From NCBI RefSeq assembly GCF_945859685.1, contig NC_079147.1:129884788-129948787 (forward strand): DNA of 64,000 nt. The letters are read 5' to 3'. Shown piece by piece: positions 11,301-22,853 of the stretch. Below the pieces are notes generated by a model. It made no database searches and was not told the DNA's origin. It saw nothing but the letters and a program-made list of their open reading frames with translations. The stretch is from Eupeodes corollae. Taxonomy: Eukaryota > Arthropoda > Insecta > Diptera > Syrphidae. The stretch's first letter is position 1; every line of letters begins with the position of its first letter. The translations under genes were made by a program, and so were the position numbers.

Positions 11301-12050
11301 AACTTAAACTAAGGGAGCTGATAAATATATCTGTGGATCGATACAATAATAATATTTACTCTGTCACAGGCTGACGTGTTTTTTTTACAGAAGTTCCAGG
11401 GTTAATTAGCAGAAAATGTCCAATTATAGAATAAAAGTAAATCAGGAGCTTAGAAAGAATATAGAAACAAATTTAAATAAAAAAACAATGGTATAATAAG
11501 AAGAAATCTATCCCGAAAAAGCTCAAAAAAGTTGACATAGCCACACACAATCTTCAAGAGGATGCAGGATAAACATAAGCCGCTGTATCGGAAGGAGATG
11601 GTAGCCAAAGATAATAATCCCAAATAAAAAACACTTACTTGATTAATGCAATTTAATGTAATAAAAACGTGAAACAGATACGAAATAAAATAAAAAAATG
11701 ATATACAAATATACATGTTATATCTGAGCCCACTTGTGTGATCGGTAACGAAATACCCACATAAAATCTTGACTTTAAATTCAACCAAATATGAAGAAAG
11801 ATAAATAAATTGTGAACAAGTACTTTGTGCCCTCTGCAATGGTGTATCGAAAATCTTGATTCTTAGTTTAATCTGAAGAAAGATACGACGTATAGCTAAA
11901 GTCTACGCCCCAACAGTGGTAAGGGGTATGATGCTTTAAGTAATGGCTATATTAAATATTGAAAAACGGTAGTTTTATTTAAGTTCTCTGACGAGAGCAA
12001 AAGCTGTCACAGCTGTAATCAAGCTGCCTGAAAAATAAAATCGTCGCACG
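11301..12050 (+). other. 3' coding/UTR remnant of the LTR element
   Basis: Continues from integrase with C-terminal-like sequence and then decayed non-coding DNA. The part around 11690-11910 (CCCACTTGTG, CCCACA.AAAATCT, TTCAAATTCAA-like, GGTAAGGGGT) has a diverged relative at about 40378-40680, so a second copy of a related element exists there. Confidence 0.45.
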
Positions 12051-12300
12051 CTAATACCTTACCCAGCTACACGAACGAATCGATATGCTTAAAGACAACG
12101 CCCATAGAAGGCAAAGGTCGATCAATTGGATCGGTTCTGCATGGAAGTGGTTGGCCGGTAACCCTGACGCAGCAGATTGGGATGAAGTGCTTAAAAACAA
12201 GAACGACATAGTCGTAAAACAATCCTTAGAATAACGAAGGAAATCACCCAAAAGTTCAACCAGGTTATTAACAGTACTGCAATCCAAACATCATTGTCTA
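12051..12300 (+). pseudogene. envelope-like remnant of the LTR element
   Basis: A plus-strand frame of about 65 codons, just before the 3' LTR, carries a basic RRQR motif followed by a hydrophobic, Trp-rich stretch. This is the arrangement of the cleavage site and start of the transmembrane subunit in env-like proteins of insect gypsy-type elements. It ends in a stop near 12231, the rest is degenerate, and no signal peptide or membrane anchor can be seen. The assignment rests mainly on position and this motif, so it is tentative. It is an old, broken copy. Confidence 0.4.
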
Positions 12301-12965
12301 ATAGCATAAAATCATAAGTTTCCACGATCGGTGGTTATCGTATTGCGGACAACGGTGTATTGAGGTGAATGCACGAATACTATCAAAGTTACTGACAAAG
12401 CAAATCAACGGCGTGCCGTTAAGTGCAATGTTAGAGCCCGTTCACACGATCCCGAATCGGCGGTTTTGCGTATCGTCGATTTTACTGTGTAACTTAGTGT
12501 CAATCTAATTTAAATGAGAATATGCTCACGATACGGCATTTAATTGTATACGGTAAAATTACCGATTAGGTCAATTTTCTCATTCGGTTTTGTCACTGCA
12601 AATCGTTTTCGGTCGTACGGTAAAAAAACCGATTCGGCTTATGGTGGCAATGAATATATAGACAGTGCGTTCAGACGATTCGATATTTTGACCGATAGTG
12701 CGTCATTTTTCGCCTGGGCTACTGTCGAATAATTTATTGCTAGTAAATAGACATTTTTGTGTTTTACAATTTAATAATGTAATTGAAAACCGAGTACGGT
12801 GTAGGGTTGAGTAAGGTGTACGGTTAAATTACGGTACCGTCTGAACACTCTAACCGAAAGACACCGAATCGAGAAAATGTGCGATACGGTGAAAATATCG
12901 AATTGTGTGAACGGGCTCTTAGGGAATTAGTTTTAATTGCTGCAGCTCAATTTTAGATCTCGTTT
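12298..12965 (+). repeat. 3' LTR, split by a MITE
   Basis: The left part (12298-12433) and right part (12919-about 12965) together correspond to the 5' LTR block at 6652-6885. The interruption is exactly at a TTA that is single in the 5' LTR (6754-6756). Homology fades after TCAATTTTA. The 3' LTR also carries about 35 bp near 12382-12415 not present in the 5' copy. Confidence 0.6.
12434..12918. mobile_element. 485-bp MITE with TTA target duplication
   Basis: Terminal inverted repeats GAGCCCGTTCACAC (left) and GTGTGAACGGGCTC (right) are flanked by TTA on both sides (12431-12433 and 12919-12921). The inside has repeated CGGTAAAATTACCGATT-like motifs and no transposase. A 3-bp TTA duplication fits PIF/Harbinger-type mobilisation; the superfamily is inferred from that alone. 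The uninterrupted site is preserved in the 5' LTR at 6751-6760. Confidence 0.85.
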
Positions 12966-14410
12966 TGTTTTAGTTGATTTGTTGGTAAGCCAATATTTTA
13001 CATTAAGAACAAAGTTCATTGATCATAACTAAAAGCTCTTAGCGATTTAGATATTTCCCTTTTTTTTAATCATTTCTCCTCACAAATTAGTTGTATAACC
13101 GAATGGGCTGTATTTTAATAATTAAAATAATAAAAAATGAATTACATATAAAAAACAAAACAAACCAAACAAAAAAACAACACCAACTAGGACAAGACCG
13201 ACGACGACGACGACTCAACTGCTACTGCACTGCACTACTGCAGTTGTTTATATTGTGACATATGCAATGCTACCTCGCTCCCCCTCTACAGGGGTAAGCT
13301 TAATGATAACATATTCTCCTTTTTATCAGGAAGAGAGGAATTATGGCTGACACCCAAATCACAAATTGAATCCGATTCGCATCCGAAGACGTTTGCAACA
13401 AGTGAATTGCGTTTTTATAACATTAATGTTAATAATGCGTAATCTAGTAGGTGTGAAACTAGACAAAGGCTGGAAAATCCTGTTTGGGTGGTTTATTGAG
13501 ATATGTCGGTAAGTAGGTACCTTTTTTCAAAATTATCCACCTTTGAATAAGGAAGCAAGGAAAGAAAATCTAAGAAGGTACCACCGACCGACTGTTCAAG
13601 GAACCTAGTTCGAGATCATAAAACATGAGTAGGTTTTGATTAATTACTCCTTTTTTTTCAATTAAATTTAAAATGTAAGATTGTTAGACTACAAATATGA
13701 TAAACTGGAATCTTAAATAAAACTTGTCAAATAGATTAAAAAAATGAATCTCTAGATTTTGCATTAAAAATGAGAGATGAGGAAACCGGTAGAAGGGCGG
13801 AGGAAGAGGAACGTTGGGTAAAGCTGGTCAAGTGTTTTTGTAGTCAAATTCATTGCTTGTAGTCCGTAAATAAGGATCTGTAGAATAGCAGATTCGATGA
13901 TATATGTATGTACATATTTCATTCTGTCTGTACTTTGGTCTAATTGTTAAATATGTTTAGGCCTCCAGCTATTTGTGAACGCGCCAAATATATGTATACA
14001 ATCTTTTACGTACTCAATTTTTTTCGTCTAACTATCTTATTTTGTGTTATTTCTCATGACTTAAGTTTTCGATTTGATTATTTGAAGTCCATAATTTTTA
14101 AACAAGACATTTTTTTATTAGCTGATTTATTTTCTGCAAGTGGTCTTTTGTTGAGTTTAAAAAAATAATCCTTTTGTTAGGGTATTGGCAGATGATGCTA
14201 ACCGCTAAGATGAGGCCAAAAATTTTCGAATAAATTATAAAAACAAGCATTGGTATTTCCTAATATCAAATAACAAACAATTAAAAAAGAGTATAAAAAA
14301 TGCACCACTTGGATGGGGATTGCAAATATTGCCGTGCAGAAGCTTACAAGTACGATCTTTCAAAAACTTTTGTATACAAAACTATTTTTAAATGATTAAT
14401 TTAATTTGAA
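12966..14410. other. intronic, no gene seen
   Basis: AT-rich sequence with a short ACGACGACGACG run near 13200. The open frame at 13944-14168 is hydrophobic and T-rich, with no family resemblance, and is treated as chance. Confidence 0.45.
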
Positions 14411-15450
14411 ATGGTGCAGGGAACTAATTCTCCGAGAACCTAGTCCACTTAAAGGACTTAGTTCCCACTCAGTGAGAAAAAAATCTTTTTTAGAAAAGTG
14501 ATCTTTGTTCCTACACTAGAAGAGAATCAACTCCACTTTCTTATGGGAACTTTGAAAATAATTAAAAATATGAACAGGGAACTAATTTCCAACAAAAGCT
14601 TACAAATTGTGATAACAATTATTATATTTTTTAAACTCTGATGTAGGGATATTTTCGACATCCCTACTCTAATGCGTGCGGTTGATTTATGTGTAGAGTG
14701 CATTTTGTGAAGACAGTGCGCAGTGTCGTGTGGCCATAATGCAATTATTTATAACCCATTTCACTTATGCAGAACCTGTTGGTATCTCCTAGATGTAAAT
14801 TTAATAACATAGTTTTTTTCATAACATGATTGTCTTTTTCAAACTTAATATTAACAAAGTCCCATTGTGTAAGATTTGTTTTTATAATATTCGCGACATT
14901 TTTTTACTACCACGTCACCTCGTCATGATCTGTGAAATTTTTTTTTTTATTTTCGAAAGTGTTTTTGTAAATAATTTCGTTTTTCAATGTTGTTTCTTTT
15001 TCAAATTGTATTTTTTTTAGTTTTCTGTAATTTGAATTGTAAATATTTTTTATATTATTTTTGATTTTTGTTGTGTTTACACAAATGTTCATAAAAAAAT
15101 AATTTTTTTGAAATCTGTACATATGTATGTACATTGTACATATGTATGTACATATACATGTACATAGGTACATTATACCTTTAGCTCATAATTTAATCTT
15201 TTTTGTTAATAAAATTTGGGGTAAAGTTTCACAGAATGACATTGCTTTTTATTCGTTTAATAAAGTAGCAAGTACATTCCATTAAATTAATTTCTCTTTC
15301 AGAGCTAACTAAAACCTCATCTTTTTTGCGGAAATAAGATCTCACCTAGCTTGAGAACTAAGGAAACATTGCTAAAGTGGATTTCGGTCTCACTGAGTGG
15401 GAACTTAGTCCCTCAGACTATGTTTCCGGGACTTGGCTCCCTGTACCATT
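14411..15450. mobile_element. DNA element with about 65-bp terminal inverted repeats
   Basis: The left terminus (14411-14476: ATGGTGCAGGGAACTAATTC, then GGACTTAGTTCCCACTCAGT and GAGA) is repeated in inverse at 15388-15450, with several substitutions and a 2-3 bp gap. A further GGGAACTAATTTCC lies near 14577. The interior is AT-rich and has no recognisable transposase; open frames at 14826-15173 are T-rich chance frames. Probably a non-autonomous DNA transposon. Confidence 0.65.
15115..15172. repeat. palindromic ACATATGTATGT microsatellite
   Basis: Alternating TACATATGTATGTACA units form a self-complementary run inside the inverted-repeat element. Confidence 0.7.
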
Positions 15451-15865
15451 TTTTAACAGTAGTCTTAAAAATCATTTTCTTAAATCTTGATTTTTTTTAA
15501 AATTTCATACTGCTTAAATAAAAAACAAACAAATATTTAAGAAAATATTTAATACTGAAATAGTTTGATCTTAAGAAACATTTCATCTGCTTAGTTCCTT
15601 CTATCGGACTACTCATTTTTTCCTTTCCGTAATTAAGAGGAACGTAAATCGTTTTTTAAAGAAGAGTGAAAGTAACGTTCTAGAAGTTTTGAATACTTCA
15701 TTAAGTAATTTTGTGCTACTTGGGAAATAATTCCCGTATAAAGGAAGCTTTTGAGAGCGATTCCTCATTTGGAAACAACTATATACTCGAATTAACAATT
15801 AATAATTCAAATTAATGTATTTTCAAGCGTACTTTTTAAGTTAATTAATTTAAAAAGGCACTCAC

Positions 15866-15952
15866 ATCAATGTTTTTGTATACGATTGAAGGTTCTCCGG
15901 TGTTCTTTTGTGATGTGCTTCCATTATCCATTTCAATATTGCTTTCAGACAT
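15866..15952 (-). CDS. candidate first coding exon of the unidentified minus-strand gene
   Basis: On the minus strand an ATG at 15952-15950 opens 29 codons (MSESNIEMDNGSTSQKNTGE and then PSIVYKNID) and runs directly into a GTGAGTG donor at 15865. The peptide is polar and Ser/Asn/Glu-rich, as is common at disordered N-termini. A 58-bp candidate 5'UTR intron lies just upstream (donor GTAAGT at 16015, acceptor TTTAG ending at 15958). The exon ends in phase 0, matching the exon at 41-185, 15.7 kb downstream on the same strand. I do not recognise the gene. The call depends on the splice signals and phase match and would need a transcript to confirm. Confidence 0.5.
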
Positions 15953-15957
15953 TTTGT

Positions 15958-16015
15958 CTAAATTTTTACGAAAAAAATTGAAATATTCAGTTAAAAGTAT
16001 CTCCATAATACTTAC
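15958..16015 (-). other. candidate 58-bp 5'UTR intron
   Basis: On the minus strand GTAAGTATT starts at 16015, and a T-rich tract ending TTTAG stops at 15958, five bases before the ATG. Its length is typical for short fly introns. Confidence 0.35.
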
Positions 16016-17005
16016 AATCTATTTTTAGATGTATATGATGATAAAAATAAAGTCAAGATACTTTACGTATCCTTTACTTCAAGTATTATTTTGAAAAATA
16101 TAAATATATAAATACGAAATTGATAAATAATTAGAATATGTTTGTAAAGATAATTTAATAACAAGAACAGAACTCTTTTGTGTATTTAATTTACTTTGGA
16201 TTAAATAACCAAGAGGTATTTTAATTCGTTTTCAATTCAGATAATTTGTGAAACAGTATGAAAAAGAAAGACAAATCTCAGCTCCTAAGAGTATTTAAAA
16301 TAAGTGTATTTATTTTTAGAAAATTATGAAAACACAGTCTCAACAAAAAGAAAAATAATAACAAATCAAATATACAGGGTGTACTATACCCCACAGGAGA
16401 CAACAATAAGCTCCTAAGTAATTTTAAACCAAAACACTTCAGAGTAAATTTTCTACCTTCCACTTTCTTTTGGAATAATACCTGTTTTTATGATTTGTCT
16501 TATCCTTTCATAAATTAGTCCAAACATTGTCCATCTGGAAACGATGCTTCATTTTTATGTTTTTCAATAACTAGAATAAATAATTTTTAAAAATGCGAAT
16601 AACGGTTTTCCCGTAATTTACTATAAAACACATTTTTGTTGGTTTTCAAGGGTTTTGTTTGTATTTTTATGCATATAATTTTTTGTATAAAAAAAAACAC
16701 TTTATCAATTATTGTTTTTATATTGTTTGTAGAAGTTTAATTTGTTTAATTAATAATATTAATAAAAGGCATATTTTCTTAAATTAAATGACATTCAACA
16801 TTATTAATATATATAACTAACATGGGAAAGAAAGGGTTTAAAGAATGCATGATATGTTTTACTAAGTTCTTCGAAAGCAACAAATTCGCATTGCTATCAG
16901 AGCAGCCGATCGACAAGGAGTTAAGGGTAGACCAAAAATTTTCGAGAAGGACCAGCAACGTAAATAAGCAGCTATTATCCAGTTTGTGAAAATCTTAAAA
17001 AATTT
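16016..17005. other. intergenic, no gene seen
   Basis: AT-rich. It should contain the promoter of the minus-strand gene, but I see no clear core promoter. A short GC-richer block near 16820-16980 looks like a decayed transposon fragment of unknown type. Confidence 0.4.
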
Positions 17006-17039
17006 CTAGGAAAAAAAGGGCCTCTTTTCAGCCACCTCA

Positions 17040-17280
17040 AAATAAAGCAAAAAGCGCACAGAAAAAAACAAAAACCACAGGAACAGCAGCAAAGCAGGAG
17101 CAGAGCAAAATGAGAAGGTTACACCACCGTGAACAGGCCCAATTTTTAGAGCCCAACGACTTAGGCTCAAGTGAAAAAGCAACAACAACAATCACGACAA
17201 AAGCAACAGCAGAAGAAGCAAAATCAGCAGCAGAAACAACAACAGCAGCAGCACCACCACTAGAAACAGCCACAGCATAA
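17040..17280 (+). repeat. CAG/CAA-rich low-complexity stretch
   Basis: Runs of AGCAACAACAACA and CAACAACAGCAGCAGCACCA dominate. The plus-strand frame (E/Q/K/T-rich, then ATTTITTKATAEEAKS) may be a decayed ORF1 of the LINE that follows. The Ala/Val-rich minus-strand frame is its complement and is not a gene. Confidence 0.5.
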
Positions 17281-19170
17281 GGTGATTCTAAAAACTTTCT
17301 TACTTACTTACTTTCACACCTCAAAAGTTCCTGCACAGAACTGGAGGCGCTCTTCGACAAGCCAGTGACAATCTTGAATTTAACGGGGTCAAGCTCTTTA
17401 TTACAGTGGATTCCAGTCGAGAGCTTTACAGGCTACTAATTTCCTTAATCTCATCATCGCGTCAACGCAAGTTTGAAAGTCTGAGGCATATTACACTAGG
17501 TATATCAAGCAGTGTACCGGGAAAAACTAAATAGGTACGGCGAAATTCTTCAATGAACGAAATGCTAAAGATTCGGCCATACCGAAGCCAAGTGAAATAT
17601 GAAGTTGCGCTACGTTAAAAGCTCACAATGAGTGAGAGTATAAGTTGTGAAATGTAAGAGAATTTAACCCAGCTTAAGTGTGTCCTTTGGGGAAATGAGC
17701 CGAAGAAAGACGAACAGTACGACGAATTCTGATAGAACATTTGTAGATCCTAACATTTCTTTCATGACTATTTTGTCAGGAAATAGAAATATGAGACAAA
17801 AAACTGCACCAACTGTTACCTCACAGTTTACCTTAGCACCAGAGGTGCAGCCACACATTGTAGCTTTGTTGTAAAACATTCAAGGTAAGCTAATACGACT
17901 GCAAAATGAGATAGAGGAGCAATGCAGAAGAGTAGATAATCTCTGCTCTTTGGTGTCTAGCGTGGAGGAATTGAAATGATGATGGGTGCTCCCCCGAAGA
18001 AGCATCATCTAGCTGTAAATGTAAACTTAATGAAAAGCAAATCTGTTTCAAATGTTGAAAGACCTAAGTCCTGATTAGTTTATGCCAAAGAAACCAAGCT
18101 AAACCACAAACATTAAATGACTCATTAAAATTATAATATCGTATAAGAAAAGCCAAGCCTTACTCCACTCAAGGGGCAGTGTCATCATCTTCACACAAAA
18201 AGGCATAAGTAATAAAGTTATACAAACCGAAAGCGAGTGTACATGATTTCAGTTTATGCGGTTAAAGCTCCGCAGGTTACTCACTTTGTTTAAGAGCTCG
18301 CGACTCTTTTCAGGGAACTAAAACTGGGCTTGGATAAAAACTAATTTTGTATGGCTGGTAATTTGAACTCCAAAAAGCTTGTGGACATCAAACCAATAAT
18401 CCCAGAGGTAATAAGCCTTTTAATTTGAAAAGTCCTTACAGCGTCGAATATTGTTGTTGGCTACTGAAATGCTGATGTATTTGCTGTAAGATACCAGACT
18501 GAAAACTACAGACAAAGTAGGGCTCCACCAAACAAAAGAAACTAGACAAACACTTATAAAAGGTGGACAAAACAATAAAACTAACAAACGAAAAATTACT
18601 AAGCTTCGCCTAAAGATATGAATAATCTTGTTCTTATTCGTTTGGATTGCAAACCCTTCACGTGCAAATACGATTTATGGAAGATCTTTTGCATACTCGT
18701 ATATCGTACAAAATTGAAAAAAAAAACTGTCAGTCAAACAAAAGAAAGAACTTTTGCAGGATGCAATAAGAACTGAGCTTGGAAATTTAGTTGATTTTCT
18801 AAAAAAAACGGAAACACGGTCCGACCATTTTTCAAAGATTCAGCAAAAACCGCTCGAATAATAGACTTCGATACGGAGTTGGTTGAATGTTTTTCGATTG
18901 TTTCAAGATTAAAATATATCTGGTATACCCACAAGTGCACAGAGCTGACATAATAGACTGTTTGCCAATGGCTATCAAACAGCTTTCGAAAGATGTCTTA
19001 GAAGCCCGTCAAAAGCATTACAAAATTGTTCGAAATGGGGTTTCCAGAAAAATGTCCCGCATCATAACCAATACCGATATTTTGCATAATATGTTAATAT
19101 CCTCTGTTAATAAATAAATGAGTTTCGTCATCTTTAAATTCGAATTCATAACAAACTATCATGTGAATTT
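17281..19170 (+). pseudogene. decayed 5' part of a Jockey-type LINE (ORF1/endonuclease region)
   Basis: Short plus-strand frames follow one another between stops. One holds VKLFITVDSSRELYRLLISL, another MSRRKTNSTTNSDRTFVDPN. Around 18250-18370 a relic of the form ISVYAVKAP...AGNLNSKK is consistent with the APE endonuclease phrase GDLNSKH. The last piece (18887-19117) leads into the RT frame. No intact domain remains. Treating this as one element with the RT downstream is inference from order and strand. Confidence 0.4.
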
Positions 19171-20163
19171 ATGGTAGATACAACTATTCAAAACTTAAAC
19201 CAGATGATTTTTGACACACCACAAAACATGTTCGTAACTCAAGAAAAAGTAGCTGCAGTTGTTCACACACTTAAAACAAGGAAGTCTAGTGGGCTCGATC
19301 AAATTAAAAATCTATATTTAAAAAGGTTGCCGAAAATCGGAATATTCTTCCTTACATTCGTCATAAATGCTTGCTTGAAAATGCAATACTTTCCTACTAC
19401 TTGGAAAATAGGTAAGGTAATACCAATTCTCAAAGCCGGCAAAAACTCTGTTAGGACTGAAAGTTATAGACCAATCAGTTTACTCAGCAATATCAGCAAA
19501 ATATATGAGAAAATAATTAAAAACAAAATTGCTAAAACAATAACTGATAACAACTTATATCCAAATGAACAATTTGGTTTCAGGAGATACCACAGTACAT
19601 CTCATCAAGTGCTTCGTATAAGTAATTTAATTAAAAGCAATCGCTCCCAAGGTATGTCTACTGGAATGATATTGTTAGACATCGAAAAAGCGTTCGACTC
19701 AGTTTGGCACAATGCGATTATTTATAAAATGATTTCCCTCAATTTTCCACCTTATCTGTGTAAAATTGTTCAAAGTTTCCTTTCAAATAGATGTTTTATG
19801 GTACATGTAAACAGTAGTGTCTCGGAAAAAATACATTTTGATTTTGGTGTCCCTCAAGGATCTGTCCTTGGACCGACCTTGTATAACCTGTATACCTCTG
19901 ACTTTCCCAAATTACCATCCTGTGAAGCAGCAATTTTTGCTGACTACACTGCAATACTTTCTTCGCATACGTTTGGTCTCAACATTGAGACGAACTTAAA
20001 TAATGCGATGAGAATATTATACCAATATTACAATCGATGGAAAATCAAACTTAACTTGACAAGCTACAAGCCATCTTTTTCACAAGAAAAAGAAAAGCTT
20101 GTTATCTCCCAAGCAATAATTTGCAAATTTTGGGTAGAGCGGTTTCTTGGGACAATCAAGTGA
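19171..20163 (+). pseudogene. Jockey-clade LINE reverse transcriptase with mutated catalytic motif
   Basis: A 330-codon open frame. It contains KTRKSSGLDQIKN (RT start), SYRPISLLSNISKIYEKII, NEQFGFRRYHSTSHQVLR, LLDIEKAFDSVWHN and GVPQGSVLGPTLYNLYTSD in the standard order of a non-LTR (LINE) RT. The catalytic box reads FADY (19936-19947) where the family has FADD, so an essential Asp is replaced. The frame is otherwise open, but the C-terminal third continues in another frame (VKYLGIFLDSKLTF from 20160; LLYGCPVW near 20337; ends about 20580). The first Met is internal to the protein. Likely an inactivated copy. Confidence 0.85.
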
Positions 20164-20582
20164 AATATCTCGGTATCTTCCTTGATTCTAAATTAACATT
20201 CAATCACCATATTTCACAATCACTAAAAAAAAGTCAAGATAGCAACCAAACTGCTGTTCCCTTTCATTAATAGGAAGTCTTTACTTTCAATCGAGAATAA
20301 AACGATAATTTGTAAGGTTATATTTCAGGCAATTCTTTTGTACGGTTGTCCAGTATGGAAAAGCGCAGCTAAAACTCATATAAAAAAACTATAAATCGCT
20401 CAAAATAACATTTTTAAAAATGATGCTCAATCTACCCTGGCATCATTCCACCTTAGATCTCCACGTAAAGGCGAATGTCGAATTGATCGAAGATAGAATC
20501 ATTAAACTAACAACAAAATTCTTTGATCGACTTGATCTTGCTGAGAACAATTTGGTTAGTGAACTTAATAATCCAATTTAAA
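20160..20582 (+). pseudogene. C-terminal part of the same LINE RT, out of frame
   Basis: Reading across one or two frameshifts gives VKYLGIFLDSKLTFNHHIS, ILLYGCPVW and a thumb/C-terminal helix region ending SELNNPI and a stop. This is the usual C-terminal segment of Jockey-type RT proteins. Confidence 0.7.
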
Positions 20583-21206
20583 AATTCTATTTTTTTGAAT
20601 TTTTTTTTTACCTGTGATATATTTATTTATTTATTTATTTATTTGTTAATTTTTGTTTTGCTTATTTATTTTATTTTATTATTATTTATTTAGTTACTTA
20701 TTTATTTATTTGTTAATTTTTGTTTTGCTTATTTATTTTATTTTATTATTATTTATTCAGTTACTTATATATTTATTTATTTATTTATTTATTTATTTAC
20801 TTATTATTTTTGTTTAAATTATTTATTTATTTATATTATTTTATTCTATTTATTCAATTATTTACATTTTGTATGTAATTTTTAAAATATTTATTCATAT
20901 TTATTGCTAACAAACTATCATTTATTCATTTATTGGTTCATCTGTTAACCTGATAGATTTCATACCCTTACTAGTCATTAGCTTAATGATTTTATTATAT
21001 TCTTACATTAAATGGAGGTTTTTATTGTTTTTTTCTCCGGTCAAAATTAAAATTATAATTATGTAAACCTTATTGAAAATTTAGAAAACTTATATACATA
21101 CTATTTTAGCTGAAAGATACATTGTATCAAATCACTATATTGTAAAATGTGCGGTAACAAACCATTGTAAAATTTAAACAAAATCAATAAACTATCTATC
21201 TATCTA
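20583..21206 (+). repeat. (ATTT)n-rich 3' region and LINE tail
   Basis: Positions 20620-20900 are dominated by TATTTATTTATTT, including two long near-identical blocks (about 20640-20690 and 20702-20756). The region ends AATCAATAAACTATCTATCTATCT at 21185-21206, a short simple-repeat tail of the kind that terminates LINEs. Confidence 0.6.
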
Positions 21207-21566
21207 AAAATGCCTTTTAATTAAATTGAAAATATTTTGTGTGTAAAAACTAATATAAAAACATAAAATCAGAATTAAGTCCATCTAATGACCATGAACG
21301 GTATATAGTAGGCCAGAGCATACAAAATCTTTTATAATTTTTGTTCAGTAGGTATATCTTAATAAATTATGTTATACAAACTTGATAATAATTTTTTTTT
21401 TTTTTATCCGATGTAAGAATCGGTACCGAGTAGTGTGGGACTCTTACCGCACTAAAACCACCGGTGAATCAGGACCAATCTATGAAAGATCGACAAATGA
21501 TTTTTATTTCTTAATTTTTAAATCGCATTGGGGGAAGTTTAAGGTTATAACACTTTCCCGTAGCTT

Positions 21567-22853
21567 TTAGCCCATCAGCTCATGAGGCTTGGTTCTTCTT
21601 AATCTCCCAACATTGTCTCGTACATTTAATACGGTCTCCATTTCAGAGTTAGTATGACTTTGCAGTCGCTGATTGTGTGATACAGCGTGTTTCTTAACCA
21701 CTTCTGTAACCATTTCAATTTGAAGGTCACGATGTAGATCGCTATTTCTTATATACCAAGGGGCATTTATTATTCCACGAAGGACCTTGCTTTGGAATTT
21801 TTGGATGGGTTCAGCATTTGTTTTCTTTGTACAGCCCCATAGTTGGATGCCATATGTCCAAACGGGTTTCAATACTTGCTTATATAACTTTAGTTTGTTC
21901 TGGATAGATAGGTCAGGGTTCTTTCCTATTAACCAGTACATTTTTCTGTACTTCAACTTTAGTTCTTCTCTTTTCTTTTTGATGTGTTCTTTCCATTTAA
22001 GCTTTGCATCCAAATTCATTCCAAGGTATTTGGCGGTATTGGAGTAAGGTACTTATGTACTGTTTATAAAAATTGGAACATTGTTTATGTTTTTGTTTGT
22101 AAAGTTTATATGCGTCGATTTTGTTTCGTTTAATTTGATACGCCATTTGTGTGTCCAATCACTAACTTTATCGACTGCATTTTGCAATTTTTGTGTAGCC
22201 TTCGTAACGGATTTATCTGGCACCAATATTGCAGTATCATCAGCAAAGGTGGCCATGATAGGGTTGATGTCCACTGGAATATCCCTTGTATATAACAGAT
22301 ACAGGGTTGGTCCTAGGACACTTCCTTGTGGTACACCGGCTTCAATTTTCATAAGTTCCGAGTAATTTTGGTCGTACCGTACTCTAAAGAGTCGGTTCGT
22401 AACGTAGGATTTCAGTATTTCGTAGTACTGCCTGGGGAAGTCCCAATGCAGTTTGTACTCAAGTCCCAAGTGCCAAACCTTGTCAAAAGCTTGAGCAACA
22501 TCTAAGAATACAGACGAGCATACTTGTTTTTCTTCAAGTGCCTTTTCCACAACATCCGTAATTCGATGCACTTGGTCTATCGTGGAATGATTATTTCTAA
22601 ATCCAAACTGATGGCTCGGAATTAGTCTTCTTTCTTCAATTATTGTGCTAAGCCTTCTCAGTAGCAGTTTTTCAAAAACTTTTGCCATGATTGGTATAAG
22701 CGATATTGGTCTGTAAGATGTAACTTCTGTTGGTGGCTTACCTTGTTTAGGTATAACAATGACTTCTGCAATTTTCCAATGATGTGGCACATATCTTAGT
22801 TTAAGGCATGCGTTTATTATAAATTGGAGTTTCTTGAAGGCTATAAGAGGCAT
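21567..22853 (-). pseudogene. ORF2 reverse transcriptase domain of the Jockey-type LINE
   Basis: The 22053-22853 frame contains SYRPISLIPIMAKVFEKLLL, PSHQFGFRNNHSTIDQVHRI, SSVFLDVAQAFDKVWH, AGVPQGSVLGPTLYLLYTRD and an intact catalytic FADDTAI. After a stop near 22040 it continues (21567-22019) with MNLDAKLKWKEHI, LIGKNPDLSIQNKLKLYKQV, TYGIQLWGC and the usual C-terminal helix. It copies the element RNA at the nicked target. The upstream linker (22860-23200) is also recognisable but crosses a stop and a frameshift, so this copy would not make full-length protein. Confidence 0.9.

Larger units (their letters stand above)
6652..12965 (+). mobile_element. degraded gypsy-type LTR retrotransposon with nested insertions
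   Basis: Two related LTRs (6652-6885 and 12298-12965) enclose remnants of protease, reverse transcriptase, RNase H, integrase and an envelope-like segment, all in plus-strand order. A reverse-oriented Helitron helicase fragment (7412-8165) and a SINE (8520-8797) sit between the 5' LTR and pol, and a MITE splits the 3' LTR. The coding part has many stops, indels and deletions and cannot be functional. LTR divergence is visible by eye (substitutions plus a length difference of about 35 bp), so the insertion is not recent. Confidence 0.6.

Noticed and set aside
13944..15173. T-rich hydrophobic frames as small membrane proteins
   Set aside because: They follow from T runs in AT-rich DNA within or beside an inverted-repeat element.
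17006..17273. Ala/Val/Phe-rich minus-strand frames that look like a membrane protein
   Set aside because: They are the complement of a CAG/CAA-rich stretch; hydrophobicity is a by-product of the repeat.
20600..20900. Regular TATTTATTT blocks as a possible CRISPR-like or satellite array
   Set aside because: Simple-sequence repeats without unique spacers in a eukaryotic LINE tail.
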